Notes under the pieces: generated by a model | What the model was told of the DNA's origin: nothing | Seen by the model: only the letters and a program-made list of their open reading frames with translations | Database searches by the model: none | In this document: piece after piece, positions 33,143 to 42,140 of the stretch | Position numbering within the stretch: the stretch's first letter is position 1 | How the letters are laid out: each line of letters starts with the position of its first letter | Source of the DNA: Nostoc sp. C052 | Lineage (GTDB): Bacteria > Cyanobacteriota > Cyanobacteriia > Cyanobacteriales > Nostocaceae | DNA length: 64,000 nucleotides | Reading direction: 5' to 3' | Assembly (NCBI RefSeq): GCF_013393905.1 | Contig: NZ_CP040272.1 | Coordinates: 4,150,001 to 4,214,000 of the forward strand | Program-made: the position numbers and the translations under genes

Positions 33143-33862
33143 ATGAATATTCACTCATTTTTAGCTGACGATAACCAGCAAAGTAAGCAATATAAGTATG
33201 TTTTAGATACTACAAACAAACTTCAAGACCAGGGGAGGAGCGATCGCACCGAATCGATTTTTGGGGATAGCGACTTACGCTCTTGTGCTTTGAGATTGGC
33301 TCAACAAGGAGATTATACCGAAGCGATCGCACTTTTAACCCAACTAATCTGCCGCCACCCACGCAATGCCGTTGATTACAACAATCGGGGGCTGATTTAT
33401 TTTCAAAGTGGCGAAAGACAAAAAGCGCTTTACGACTATGACACCGCCCTTAAACTCGATCCCTATTTGGCTAGTGCTTATAATAACCGGGCAAATTACT
33501 ACGCGACTTGTGGAGAATTAGCAACAGCACTTGCTGACTACGATCAAGCGATTAATTTGAATCCGCGCCATGTCCGAGCTTGGATTAACCGAGGCATTAC
33601 CTGGCGCGATTTGGGGCAATACGAGGAGGCAATTGAGGATTTTGAGGTAGCACTGCTTTTCGGTCAACTAGAAGGTCATATCTGGGCTGAACGCGGCAAG
33701 ACTTACCATCTTTGGGGCGACTGGAATTGTGCGATCGCAGATTATCGTCGCGCCCTCACTCAACTGCCCTCTCTCAATAACAGTAATGATATTACTGGTT
33801 ATCGCTTGCGTTTACAACTCGAAAATCGGCTCAACGAGTTACTATCTGAATCAGCGTCCTAA
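33143..33862 (+). CDS. Tetratricopeptide-repeat protein
   Basis: A 239-residue protein with four to five TPR units from about residue 48 to 225. Examples are ALRLAQQGDYTEAIALLTQLI, AVDYNNRGLIYFQSGERQKAL, ASAYNNRANYYATCGELATA, VRAWINRGITWRDLGQYEEA and IWAERGKTYHLWGDWNCA. The N-terminal 45 residues are polar and probably unfolded. There is no signal peptide or catalytic domain. It would act as a protein-binding scaffold; the partner is unknown. It stands alone on its strand. Confidence 0.92.
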   Translation: MNIHSFLADDNQQSKQYKYVLDTTNKLQDQGRSDRTESIFGDSDLRSCALRLAQQGDYTEAIALLTQLICRHPRNAVDYNNRGLIYFQSGERQKALYDYDTALKLDPYLASAYNNRANYYATCGELATALADYDQAINLNPRHVRAWINRGITWRDLGQYEEAIEDFEVALLFGQLEGHIWAERGKTYHLWGDWNCAIADYRRALTQLPSLNNSNDITGYRLRLQLENRLNELLSESAS

Positions 33863-34088
33863 TTGGTAGATTAATCCTTCTGGGGGATTTAAAATTCAAA
33901 ATGATTGATTAGATTTTGAATTAGAGTTTAGTGACGCTGTATAGCTAATGACTAATAGATGATAACTACATAGCTATTCAAAAATTAGCTATTAACCCTT
34001 ATTTATTAGCAATAATATAAATTAACACCCGGTTTATACATAGCCAGAATCAAAAGAAACCTAAATAATTCTAAATTCGCTATTTGTA

Positions 34089-34499
34089 TTAGGGTGACGA
34101 CTCTGTTTGTTCATATTCTTGGCGATCTTGATTCATCAACACAACCTGACGCTGGCTGGGATCAAATCGGTATCCTTGCTGTTGTCTAATACTTTTAGCT
34201 TGCTGGGGATCGAAATTACGGCTAAATTCTGCCTGCAAACCATTGACATGCCCTTCCATCTGCTTAACTTCAGTACTGATTTCTCGCAACTTTTCTTGCT
34301 GTGACCAATGATAAGGCAAAAGTTGTGCTAACGCAGATGCGGCAACGGCTGTAATGACGAAATTAACTGCTATTTTGGCTGTGCTTTCCAGTGCCATCAC
34401 CTGGTAAGAACGTTGACGAAGATGCCGCTTTGGTCGAGGAATGACCCGGCGTTTTTGTATCGGTTGTGACGGTGGTCTGGACGGTTGAATTGCGTTCAT
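34089..34499 (-). CDS. Single-pass membrane protein with basic N-terminus and coiled coil
   Basis: A 136-residue protein. Residues 1-35 are Pro/Arg/Gln-rich and basic (QKRRVIPRPKRHLRQR). One membrane helix follows at about 42-62 (KIAVNFVITAVAASALAQLLP). Then a short coiled coil (QQEKLREISTEVKQMEGHVNGLQAEFSR), and a Gln-rich tail ending QVVLMNQDRQEYEQTESSP. The topology predicts a cytoplasmic N-terminus. It resembles small cyanobacterial proteins of unknown role. It lies upstream of psaM on the same strand sense but over 450 bp away. Confidence 0.7.
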   Translation of the reverse strand: MNAIQPSRPPSQPIQKRRVIPRPKRHLRQRSYQVMALESTAKIAVNFVITAVAASALAQLLPYHWSQQEKLREISTEVKQMEGHVNGLQAEFSRNFDPQQAKSIRQQQGYRFDPSQRQVVLMNQDRQEYEQTESSP

Positions 34500-34960
34500 G
34501 ATGCTAAAAGATAACCTCGTTTAGTGAAGGGAAGCACTATGAAGAGTGCTGAGTTCCGAGTGCTGTTAGCGGTAGCGGGGCGTTTAGCCCGTCCTGAGTG
34601 TGAAATCTCATTCGGAACTCAGTAATTGCTACTTAGAACTGAATTAGAACTTAGCATCAAATCAGTTCAGAATCGCTAGTGCCTCGGCTTAGAGTGGGAA
34701 GATTCAAAAGTACTACTTCTTACTCATTACTTCTTCCTGTCCACTCAGCACTCAGAGTTCGGCACTCCTGAATGCTTGATTTAGCTGTCATATTACTTCA
34801 TTTTTTTGAAATAGCTACAAGTGTTGCACTAGTTAAAAAATAACCTGGCTTACGTAAGTGCAAGGTTTCTAGCTACTTGTGGCATAAAACCACAAGTTTC
34901 TGGAAATTGCACCCCGTACTGCCAGGATTATTAGCTTTTTAACTGTGTCACATCGGAGCG
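34500..34960. repeat. Non-coding gap with inverted repeat
   Basis: Contains an inverted pair TGAGTTCCGA (34550-34559) and its complement (34612-34621) enclosing a GC-rich patch with AGCGGTAGCGGGGCG. The stretch reads like other dispersed palindromic repeats of the genome. No gene seen besides psaM starting at its edge. Confidence 0.5.
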
Positions 34961-35092
34961 TTATTTGTAAAGTTCTGTGGCTAATCGCCAAGCAAGAACT
35001 CCTGGAATCAGCGCTACAACTAGAGCGATGTAGACTTGAGTATCTGAGAGAGAAGACACCTGAGCGATGTACAGAGTATCTAAGATAGGCAT
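34961..35092 (-). CDS. psaM: Photosystem I subunit XII (PsaM)
   Basis: A 43-residue thylakoid protein. Residues 15-43 (LSDTQVYIALVVALIPGVL then AWRLATELYK) are the whole conserved PsaM sequence with its single membrane helix. PsaM sits at the trimer-facing side of cyanobacterial photosystem I and contacts chlorophyll and carotenoid. Typical PsaM is about 31 residues; here a 12-residue extension precedes it (MPILDTLYIAQV), itself similar to the start of the mature sequence (DTxxYIA), as if the first codons were duplicated. AGGAGG stands 9 bases before the ATG at 35092, so this start is very likely used. Too short for usual ORF cut-offs. Confidence 0.92.
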   Translation of the reverse strand: MPILDTLYIAQVSSLSDTQVYIALVVALIPGVLAWRLATELYK

Positions 35093-35249
35093 GGCTGAAA
35101 ACCTCCTAACCTGAATAGATTTTGAACAGTTCGTTTACTACTTTTCCTTGTTTTGCCAAGATTGTGGAATATCTTGTTACAAGATGCAACAAAAGCAGTT
35201 ATTAGTCAGTAGTCCTTATTTATTTTCCCTTAAAAAAATTTATAAAAAT

Positions 35250-36512
35250 ATGAATTTATATTTGGGTATCGACTTCGGCACATCTGGCGCGCGTGGCGTG
35301 GTGATTAACGAGGAAGCTTCTTATATTCAAGCTGAGGTGCGATATCCTTTCCAGGACTCACTAGCCGCCGTTACGCCAAAAATTTGGCAAGAGGCTTTGT
35401 TTGTGTTGGTGAAACGAATACCTGACCAATTGCGGCGAGAAATTAAAGCGATCGCAATCAATGGTACTTCTTCCACTGTCTTGCTAGTCGATGCTGTTGG
35501 CAATCCTGTAGATGCACCACTTTTGTACAACGATGGGCGGGGATCATGTGTCCTAGAGCATTTGAGGAGTATCGCACCCCCTAATCATACTGTGTTGAGT
35601 GCCACCTCCAGCCTGGCCAAACTTTTGTGGATGAGACAATTACCCTCTTTTAGTGAAGCTAAATATTTTTTGCATCAAGCAGATTGGCTGGGGTTTCTCT
35701 TACATGGACAGTTGGGTATTAGCGATTACCATAATGCTTTGAAGCTGGGTTATGACGTGGAAGAGTTGAAATACCCAGAATGGCTGAAAAAGTTGCAAAT
35801 ACCGATTCAGCTACCCAAAGTTTTATCACCTGGTACTCCCATTGGAGAATTACGCCCTGAAATTGCGGATAAGTTCGGTTTACGCCGTGATTGTCTGGTG
35901 TGTACTGGTACAACCGATAGTATTGCCGCTTTTCTCGCCAGTGGGGCAAAATTACCTGGTGAAGGCGTGACTTCCCTTGGTTCAACATTGGTACTAAAGT
36001 TGTTAAGTCGTACCCGTGTAGAAGATGCCAGATATGGGATTTACAGCCATCGATTGGGTGATTTGTGGCTGACTGGGGGTGCTTCTAATACTGGAGGTGC
36101 AGTACTAAAGAAATTTTTCACAAACGCTGAGTTAGAAAGCCTTAGCCGTGAGATTGATGCTTCAATTGCCAGCGAGTTAGATTATTATCCGTTGTTGAAG
36201 GTAGGCGATCGCTTTCCCATTAATGATCCCGATTTATCTCCACGATTGGAACCACGCCCAGAGAATCCAGTGGAATTTCTGCATGGGTTGTTAGAAAGCA
36301 TTGCTCGCATAGAAGCGCGAGGGTATGAATTATTACAACAAATGGGCGCAGACAAATTGAGCCGTGTTTATACTGCTGGCGGCGGTGCGGCGAATCATAC
36401 TTGGACTGCAATTAGAGCGCGTAATTTGCAGATTCCTGTATTAGCGTCAGTTTATACAGAAGCAGCTTACGGGACAGCGCTGTTGGCGATGGGAGAGAGA
36501 AAAAGGGGTTAA
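35250..36512 (+). CDS. FGGY-family carbohydrate kinase
   Basis: A 420-residue sugar kinase of the ASKHA fold. The phosphate-1 motif is LYLGIDFGTSGARGVVI; the sugar-side loop includes IAINGTSSTVLLVDAVGNP and LYNDGRG; phosphate-2 is CTGTTDSIAAFLASG; the adenosine motif is VYTAGGGAANHTW. It is shorter than E. coli XylB (about 480) and fits the D-ribulose/D-xylulose kinase type reported in cyanobacteria and plants. It would phosphorylate a free pentulose for entry to the pentose phosphate pathway. The ATG at 35250 is chosen; 34 residues upstream in frame have no family similarity. Substrate identity is inferred. Confidence 0.87.
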   Translation: MNLYLGIDFGTSGARGVVINEEASYIQAEVRYPFQDSLAAVTPKIWQEALFVLVKRIPDQLRREIKAIAINGTSSTVLLVDAVGNPVDAPLLYNDGRGSCVLEHLRSIAPPNHTVLSATSSLAKLLWMRQLPSFSEAKYFLHQADWLGFLLHGQLGISDYHNALKLGYDVEELKYPEWLKKLQIPIQLPKVLSPGTPIGELRPEIADKFGLRRDCLVCTGTTDSIAAFLASGAKLPGEGVTSLGSTLVLKLLSRTRVEDARYGIYSHRLGDLWLTGGASNTGGAVLKKFFTNAELESLSREIDASIASELDYYPLLKVGDRFPINDPDLSPRLEPRPENPVEFLHGLLESIARIEARGYELLQQMGADKLSRVYTAGGGAANHTWTAIRARNLQIPVLASVYTEAAYGTALLAMGERKRG

Positions 36513-36891
36513 TAAACAGTGCATCTTTTGGTAGATATCTTTTAAATCAGTATCTATCCCAGTGACAATCGACATATCTCGGACGATACTTGGATGATTA
36601 GATACCGGACTATAGATTCCAGGTTCATCATCTGGGCAGCTATTCGGGGATGGGTGCTTCGCTTGTAGCGAATGTCATCTGTCCCCTTTACTAATTATTG
36701 GTATTATTTATAACTAGCCTACACTAATAAGTAATGGGTGCATTAAGGCAAACATGACAAACTTTCACTGGGGATATTAAGCGATCGCAATCATGGCAGA
36801 AAAACGCTAAATTGTAGCTTGAAAGTAACCGGATGCTGCGGCGCTACAGTGTAGAAGCTAATGACAGCGAGCGTAACAGGGAGATAAAAAA
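36513..36891. other. Non-coding gap before the dienelactone hydrolase gene
   Basis: A 379-bp gap with an imperfect palindrome around 36650-36675 (GGGTGCTTCGCTTGTAGCGAA). No coding frame was found; the promoter of the gene at 36892 lies here. Confidence 0.4.
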
Positions 36892-37632
36892 GTGCAAATC
36901 ACTAAGCGCAATGTTGAATTAAGAGTAGATGGAAGCTTAATGCGTGTTTATGTTGCAGCTCCCAAAGCCGCCGGAAAATACCCTGGTATTGTCTTTTACA
37001 GTGATATTTATCAGTTAGGCGATCCAATGATTCGTCTAGCTAACTACTTAGCAGGATACGGCTATGTAGTAGCAGCACCAGAAATTTTTCACCGAATTGA
37101 GCCAGTTGGTTCAGTAATTGAGCCAGACGATCTGGGACGGATGCGGGGTAATGACGATGCGCGTCGAACCTCCGTAGCTGATTATGATGCCGATTGTCTT
37201 GCTGTGATTGAATTTCTGAAAACAGAGAGTGCGGTTTCTCCAAATCAAATAGGGACTCTCGGCTTTTGTATTGGTGGACATTTAGCATTCCGCGCAGCAT
37301 TTCAAAGCGAAATTCGGGCTTGTGTCTGCTGTTACCCTACTGGTATTCCCAGTGGTAAACTGGGTAAAGAGGTAGCCGATACAATCCAGAGAGTAAGTGA
37401 AATCAAAGGTGAGATGCTAATGGTATTCGGTACTCTTGATCCTCATATACCAGATAGCGATCGCCAAACCATAATAAAAGCAATTGAGAATGCTAACATC
37501 CCTCACCAAGTTTTCTCGTATGAAGCAGAACATACATTCATGCGCGACGACGGTTATCGTTATGATTCTAGTGCTACCACCGCAGCTTGGTCTGAAATAG
37601 TAACTTTTTTGGGGCGCATATTTGCAGATTGA
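36892..37632 (+). CDS. Dienelactone hydrolase family protein
   Basis: A 246-residue alpha/beta hydrolase with the Cys-Asp-His triad of dienelactone hydrolases: Cys126 in GFCIGGH, Asp183 in TLDPHIP and His214 in EAEHTF. The oxyanion side is PGIVFYSDIYQL. Classical members hydrolyse dienelactone in chloroaromatic breakdown; cyanobacterial homologues have no proven substrate. The start is GTG 36892, with GGGAG 10 bases upstream. It is soluble, monocistronic and convergent with the kinase-type gene that ends at 37659. Confidence 0.9.
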   Translation: MQITKRNVELRVDGSLMRVYVAAPKAAGKYPGIVFYSDIYQLGDPMIRLANYLAGYGYVVAAPEIFHRIEPVGSVIEPDDLGRMRGNDDARRTSVADYDADCLAVIEFLKTESAVSPNQIGTLGFCIGGHLAFRAAFQSEIRACVCCYPTGIPSGKLGKEVADTIQRVSEIKGEMLMVFGTLDPHIPDSDRQTIIKAIENANIPHQVFSYEAEHTFMRDDGYRYDSSATTAAWSEIVTFLGRIFAD

Positions 37633-37658
37633 AAACTTATATTATTGCTTTCTTCGCG

Positions 37659-38618
37659 TCAATTTTGAGTTGTCTGTAACGCTAACAAACAAGCACCATA
37701 AGCAGGCTCATACCTCGGAAAAATCACATTTACATTAGGAAACTTCTTAATAAGAGATGCAGAAAATCTCTCATGGATCTTGCATCTACCACGCCACACA
37801 CTTCCTGTTGTGACTACTTCTAAAACTGAGTCAGCACTAAAAATTGCATGAATTACTGTAGATGTAGCTTTTACTAACTCTTTTACAGCATCATCAATTA
37901 TAAGATTCGCTACTATATCACCTGACGCTGCTGCAAAATCTACAACTGGTGCTAAAGCAGCTATCTGTTTAACTCCCCATTCTCGCCGATATATTACTTC
38001 TATTAAATCTTCTATACTTTCCAAATCAAGATGCTGCTTGAAACTCTCTAGCAAACTCGTTGATATTTCCCGTCCATCATGAGATTGTAATGCTGCATTC
38101 ATACCTGCGATCGCAATTTTATAGGCACTACCTTCATCTCCTAAAATATACCCCCAGCCGCCGACTCGCTTAGTATGTCCCTGGTAATTTCGTCCAAAAA
38201 CTATCGAACCAGTACCGACTGCAACCACAATTCCTACAGGTTGACTAATTCCACCAAATAAAGCAATTAAAGCATCGTTACAAATGACAATATTCGCTGG
38301 CTTTAAGGCCCAACTAATAGGCAGAGATTTTTTATTCTGTAACTCATCAACTAAACCTTTTACTACTTCTATATCTGCTGCACGACCTACACCAGCTAAA
38401 CCCAGACATATCGCATCAATATTCACAATATTTGTAATTATTGCTGCCTCAACTGCATTGTGAATTGCTGATTGAATAGATTGTAAAGTTGCTTCAATAC
38501 CTATAGTTTGATAATTAGATGGGCCTGCTTCACCACGACCTAGTACTTGACGCAAATCATCCATCAAGACACAAACAGTCTTGTTACCACCGCCATCTAT
38601 TCCCAAAATATAACTCAT
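37659..38618 (-). CDS. N-acetylglucosamine kinase-like BadF/BadG ATPase
   Basis: A 319-residue ASKHA-fold kinase. The phosphate-1 loop is LGIDGGGNKTVCVLMDD; then ICLGLAGVGR; the phosphate-2/glycine loop VAVGTGSIVFGRN; and WGYILGDEGSAY, a signature of the bacterial GlcNAc/MurNAc kinase group in the BadF/BadG/BcrA family. It probably phosphorylates an amino sugar from cell-wall turnover. Immediately upstream (44 bp) is the remaining C-terminal piece of a permease resembling AmpG-type muropeptide transporters, which supports a recycling role. The transporter half is destroyed here. Confidence 0.87.
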   Translation of the reverse strand: MSYILGIDGGGNKTVCVLMDDLRQVLGRGEAGPSNYQTIGIEATLQSIQSAIHNAVEAAIITNIVNIDAICLGLAGVGRAADIEVVKGLVDELQNKKSLPISWALKPANIVICNDALIALFGGISQPVGIVVAVGTGSIVFGRNYQGHTKRVGGWGYILGDEGSAYKIAIAGMNAALQSHDGREISTSLLESFKQHLDLESIEDLIEVIYRREWGVKQIAALAPVVDFAAASGDIVANLIIDDAVKELVKATSTVIHAIFSADSVLEVVTTGSVWRGRCKIHERFSASLIKKFPNVNVIFPRYEPAYGACLLALQTTQN

Positions 38619-38662
38619 GAACTGTAATAATGTTAATTATTTTGACGCTTCGGTTCTTCTTT

Positions 38663-38893
38663 TCAAGGTATAAAAAACAGAGCAATTATCCCACGAATAG
38701 TTAACAAACAAACCAAAATGAAAAATAATGGATAGCCAAAAGCTTTTTGCAGATAACCGCTAATTAAACCTGGTAGCATCATCCCTAAAGCCATGATGCC
38801 ATTTTCTTTCTGATTCCCTAAGTTGGCTGTTTGTAGACGTTTTTTAAGTTCTTCTTCGCTCTCTGCGATTTCAATCTTAAAAGGGCGGCTCAT
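38663..38893 (-). pseudogene. Chimeric ORF: IS630-type transposase start fused to an MFS permease tail
   Basis: An open frame of 76 codons joined from two unrelated pieces. Residues 1-30 (MSRPFKIEIAESEEELKKR then QTANLGNQKE) are the typical beginning of Nostoc IS630-family transposases. From about residue 31, NGIMALGMMLPGLISGYLQ onward is the last part of a major-facilitator permease of the AmpG-like group, with two hydrophobic helices to the end. The frame is kept across the junction. The most likely history is insertion of an IS630 element in a permease gene followed by deletion of everything between. The product may still be translated as a small membrane protein. Confidence 0.75.
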
Positions 38894-39059
38894 TGTTCTT
38901 TTAATTTATCGAGTTTGTTTTCTCTATATATATGCAGCTTCATATAAAATTGGTATGAGCTATTATTACACTTTAATACATGCAGTAATCCAGAACTCAC
39001 AACCAGATTTAGATCGACAATAGCAATATAAGCAGTCTAACCAAAGCAGGTATGAGGCA

Positions 39060-40970
39060 ATGGTGCGATTAAAACCGTGGCAGTGGGTTGTATTAGCAAT
39101 CCCGATCGCGTTTATCATTATTTTTTTACTGGTATCCGCCGGTTCGCAAATTCACGCGTGGGGCATTAATTGGATTTGGGGTGTATTTACTCTTTTATTC
39201 GTGGGTTGGCGTTGGCTGCTAGTCAAATGGACTCAACCAGCTGTTAACCAAATAGAAGCTGTATTAACTCAAGTCCGTGAAGAACTGGAATCGACGGCAG
39301 AAGATACAGTACAACCAGTGGGAAGTGACACTACAAAGCTTGCAGAAACCGCACTCCAAGAAATTCTGCAAGCAGCACAAAGCGATCGCCCCATTTGGGA
39401 AGACTGGCAAACTTTTTGGACGCGCTGCCAAGATTTAGTCGTGGCGATCGCTCATATTTACAATCCTCAGATTCAATATCCTCTGCTGAATATCTACGTC
39501 CCCCAAGCTTACGGGCTGATTCGCGGAACGGTGGATGATATGGATCAGTGGATGCAAAAGTTATCCCCTATTCTCAATCAGGTAACGGTGGGACAAGCAT
39601 ATCAAGGATATGAAGTCTACCGAAAGTTGGAGCCATCAGCCCGAAAATTCTGGCGTGTTTGGAATTGGGCACAGTGGGTTTTAAATCCGGTGGCGGCAGT
39701 GGCAAAACAAGCTAGCCAGGGTTCCAGTAACCAAGCAACTCAGCAATTGCTGGGAAATTTGAGCCAGTTATTCCGGGAAGCTGCCCTGAGAAACTTATGT
39801 CGGCAGGCGATCGCACTCTACGGACGCAGCCCAGTTTTAGCAACCGTAGTTTCCACACCAACTTTACCCCAGGTAAAAACCCAAACACTCCGAGAAATCT
39901 TAACTCAAGCTCAACCAGCCGAGGTGGTTGAGCAAAAACCCGTTAATATTCTGCTGGTAGGGCGCACAGGATCGGGAAAAAGTAGCCTGATTAACACGCT
40001 ATTTCAGGCGGATCTCGCAGCTGTTGATGTTTTACCCAGTACCGATCGCATTCAAAATTATCAATGGCAGACTCAAGGCGGGGAAACCCTAACGCTTTGG
40101 GATACACCTGGTTATGAACAAGTCAACCGTGCCGATCTCCGAAATTTGGTGCTTGATTATGCCATCAACGCAGATTTGCTGCTATTAGCTACCCCTGCTC
40201 TCGATCCTGCCTTGCAAATGGATGTGGACTTTTTGCAAGATATCAAAGCAGAAGTTGCAGATTTACCTGCGATCGCGATCATCACCCAGGTAGATCGTTT
40301 GCGTCCCATCCGCGAATGGCAACCGCCTTATGATTGGGAATGGGGCGATCGCGCCAAAGAAATTGCCATTCGCGAAGCCACTGAGTATCGTGCCAAACTG
40401 CTGGGAAACTTCTGTAATCTAGTTTTACCTGTGGTTACAGGTGACAGCAAAACAAATCGAGTTCCTTGGGGAATGGAGGCGCTATCGTTGGGATTAGTTG
40501 ATGCGATCGCACCTACCAAGCAACTCCGTCTCGCCCGCTTTTTGCGTAACTTAGAAGCCCGCATCGTCGCCGCCGCCAAAATCATCGACCACTATACCTT
40601 CCAAATGACGACAACACAAGGACTAACATCATTGCTCAAAAGTCCCGTCCTCCAGTTTGTTTCTACACTCTCAACCGGATCTCCAGCTTTAGCATATATG
40701 TTGGCAGAGCAAATTCCCGTGGAACAGTTGCCGATTGTGATTGGCAAACTTCAAATGGGATATGAACTTTTCTCGCTCTTGAAGACAGGCAACTCCAACT
40801 CGCTCAACTTTGAATTGCTATCCCTTTGGCCGTTACTGCTAGAAAACTCCGCTGCACCCGATCGCAACGCCTGGGCATTTGGTCACGCCCTAGTAGAGTA
40901 CTGGACTCAAAATTTAACGGTTGAACAACTCCGGGAGCGATTTGAGTATTATTTGGCGATCGCTAAATAA
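39060..40970 (+). CDS. Membrane-anchored Era/dynamin-like GTPase
   Basis: A 636-residue GTPase. Two hydrophobic helices (about 6-25 and 32-48) anchor the N-terminus. A helical region of 240 residues follows, rich in Trp and Gln. The G domain begins near 295: G1 LVGRTGSGKSSL, G3 WDTPGYEQ (near 350) and G4 ITQVDRL (near 408). A 200-residue C-terminal helical region includes PVLQFVSTLSTGSPALAYML. This pattern fits the cyanobacterial YcjX/Era-like GTPase group with membrane anchors, whose function is unknown. Start ATG 39060 with TGAGG 4 bases upstream. It is monocistronic. Confidence 0.85.
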   Translation: MVRLKPWQWVVLAIPIAFIIIFLLVSAGSQIHAWGINWIWGVFTLLFVGWRWLLVKWTQPAVNQIEAVLTQVREELESTAEDTVQPVGSDTTKLAETALQEILQAAQSDRPIWEDWQTFWTRCQDLVVAIAHIYNPQIQYPLLNIYVPQAYGLIRGTVDDMDQWMQKLSPILNQVTVGQAYQGYEVYRKLEPSARKFWRVWNWAQWVLNPVAAVAKQASQGSSNQATQQLLGNLSQLFREAALRNLCRQAIALYGRSPVLATVVSTPTLPQVKTQTLREILTQAQPAEVVEQKPVNILLVGRTGSGKSSLINTLFQADLAAVDVLPSTDRIQNYQWQTQGGETLTLWDTPGYEQVNRADLRNLVLDYAINADLLLLATPALDPALQMDVDFLQDIKAEVADLPAIAIITQVDRLRPIREWQPPYDWEWGDRAKEIAIREATEYRAKLLGNFCNLVLPVVTGDSKTNRVPWGMEALSLGLVDAIAPTKQLRLARFLRNLEARIVAAAKIIDHYTFQMTTTQGLTSLLKSPVLQFVSTLSTGSPALAYMLAEQIPVEQLPIVIGKLQMGYELFSLLKTGNSNSLNFELLSLWPLLLENSAAPDRNAWAFGHALVEYWTQNLTVEQLRERFEYYLAIAK

Positions 40971-41072
40971 CAAACTTTCTTAAACACCTACCCTTGAAAG
41001 CCAGCCCCCAGTTCCCAGTCCCATCTTCCGCGATACCATATAAGCGCAAAACTATCTACGGCTGAATGTGCA

Positions 41073-41912
41073 ATGATGCCTGTACGTCAAACTTTATCAA
41101 AGCCTGATATCCAACTTTCTTATTTAGAGTGGAATCAAGGCCAAGAACCTTTATTGCTGTTGCATGGGTTAGGCGACCATGCCCTGGTATGGTCTAGTTT
41201 AGGAGATTACTTGGCGGCAGACTACCACATCGTTGCGCCAGATATGCGCGGACATGGCCAAAGTAGTAAACCAGAAATAGATTATAGCTTTGAGAGTGCG
41301 ATCGCAGACCTTGAAGCACTCATGGATCATCTTGGATGGACTTTTGCCCACATTGTAAGTCATTCGTGGACAGGCAAATTAGCCGCCATCTGGGCAAGAC
41401 AAAACCCAAAGCGTTTACGGAGTATAATTATAGTCGATCCGATTTTCATCTGGAAAATGCCCAGCCTTTTCAGGTTAACTTTTCCAATGTTGTATCGCTT
41501 CTTGCCTTTTCTCAAAAGTATGGGCCCCTTCCCTAGTCGTGAAGAAGCCGAACAACAAGCACGGCAATTAAAGCAATATGAAGGATGGAGTTACTTGCAG
41601 CAGCAAGTCTTCCAAGCAGGAATAGAACAAAAACCCGATGGGAGTTGGGGCAGCAAATTTACCATAGCTGCCCGTGACGGGATTTTTGAGGCAGTAATGC
41701 AAGTGCCCGGTTTTACAATTCCCCTTGACACCCCTGCCCTATTCGTCCAGCCAAAACAAGGACTGAACCGCCAAAATTGGCAAATCCAACCCTATAAAAC
41801 CTATCTTCAAAACTTACGTATCTGCCAAGTTCCCGGTAATCATTGGCCATTTTTGACACAACCAGAGGCATTTAATCAAACAGTGGCAGCTTTCTTGGCA
41901 GAATACAGATAA
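41073..41912 (+). CDS. Alpha/beta hydrolase with unusual nucleophile elbow
   Basis: A 279-residue hydrolase. The oxyanion motif is HGLGDHALVW (31-40) and the cap start MRGHGQSSKP. The nucleophile Ser98 lies in VSHSWTGK, where the usual Gly-x-Ser-x-Gly is Ser-His-Ser-Trp-Thr-Gly: both usual glycines are replaced. The catalytic His is in GNHWPF. The acid residue is less clear. Substrate unknown. There are two adjacent ATGs (41073 and 41076); I cannot choose between them. It is followed by a purine/pyrimidine repeat, so it is probably alone in its operon. Confidence 0.85.
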   Translation: MMPVRQTLSKPDIQLSYLEWNQGQEPLLLLHGLGDHALVWSSLGDYLAADYHIVAPDMRGHGQSSKPEIDYSFESAIADLEALMDHLGWTFAHIVSHSWTGKLAAIWARQNPKRLRSIIIVDPIFIWKMPSLFRLTFPMLYRFLPFLKSMGPFPSREEAEQQARQLKQYEGWSYLQQQVFQAGIEQKPDGSWGSKFTIAARDGIFEAVMQVPGFTIPLDTPALFVQPKQGLNRQNWQIQPYKTYLQNLRICQVPGNHWPFLTQPEAFNQTVAAFLAEYR

Positions 41913-41994
41913 AAAATCTCATCATTATTGGACGGGATTATCATACACCAACAGAAGAATTAATAGGGGCATTGGGCATTAGGCATTGGGTATG

Positions 41995-42140
41995 AAGAAG
42001 AGACAAGAGAGACAAGGAAGAGGGGGGAGACAAGGAAGAGACTATTCAATAATTCCCCCTTGTCTCCCTTGTCTCCCTCATCTCCCCCATCTCCCCCATC
42101 TCCTCCATCTCCTCCACTCCCAAATCCCCATTCCCGACTC
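41995..42140. repeat. Purine/pyrimidine tandem repeat with long fold-back
   Basis: A purine arm with GAGAC and AAGGAAGAG repeats (41995-42040) is followed by pyrimidine repeats of CTCCCTTGT and CTCCCCCAT (42055-42120), allowing a long hairpin (GGGAGACAAGG pairs with its complement). It abuts the start of the Ser/Thr kinase at 42141 and would encode Ser-Pro repeats if an upstream start were used. Confidence 0.7.

Noticed and set aside
42060..42140. Ser-Pro-rich N-terminus of the Ser/Thr kinase
   Set aside because: Derived from a pyrimidine tandem repeat; ATG 42141 starts the Cys4 motif.
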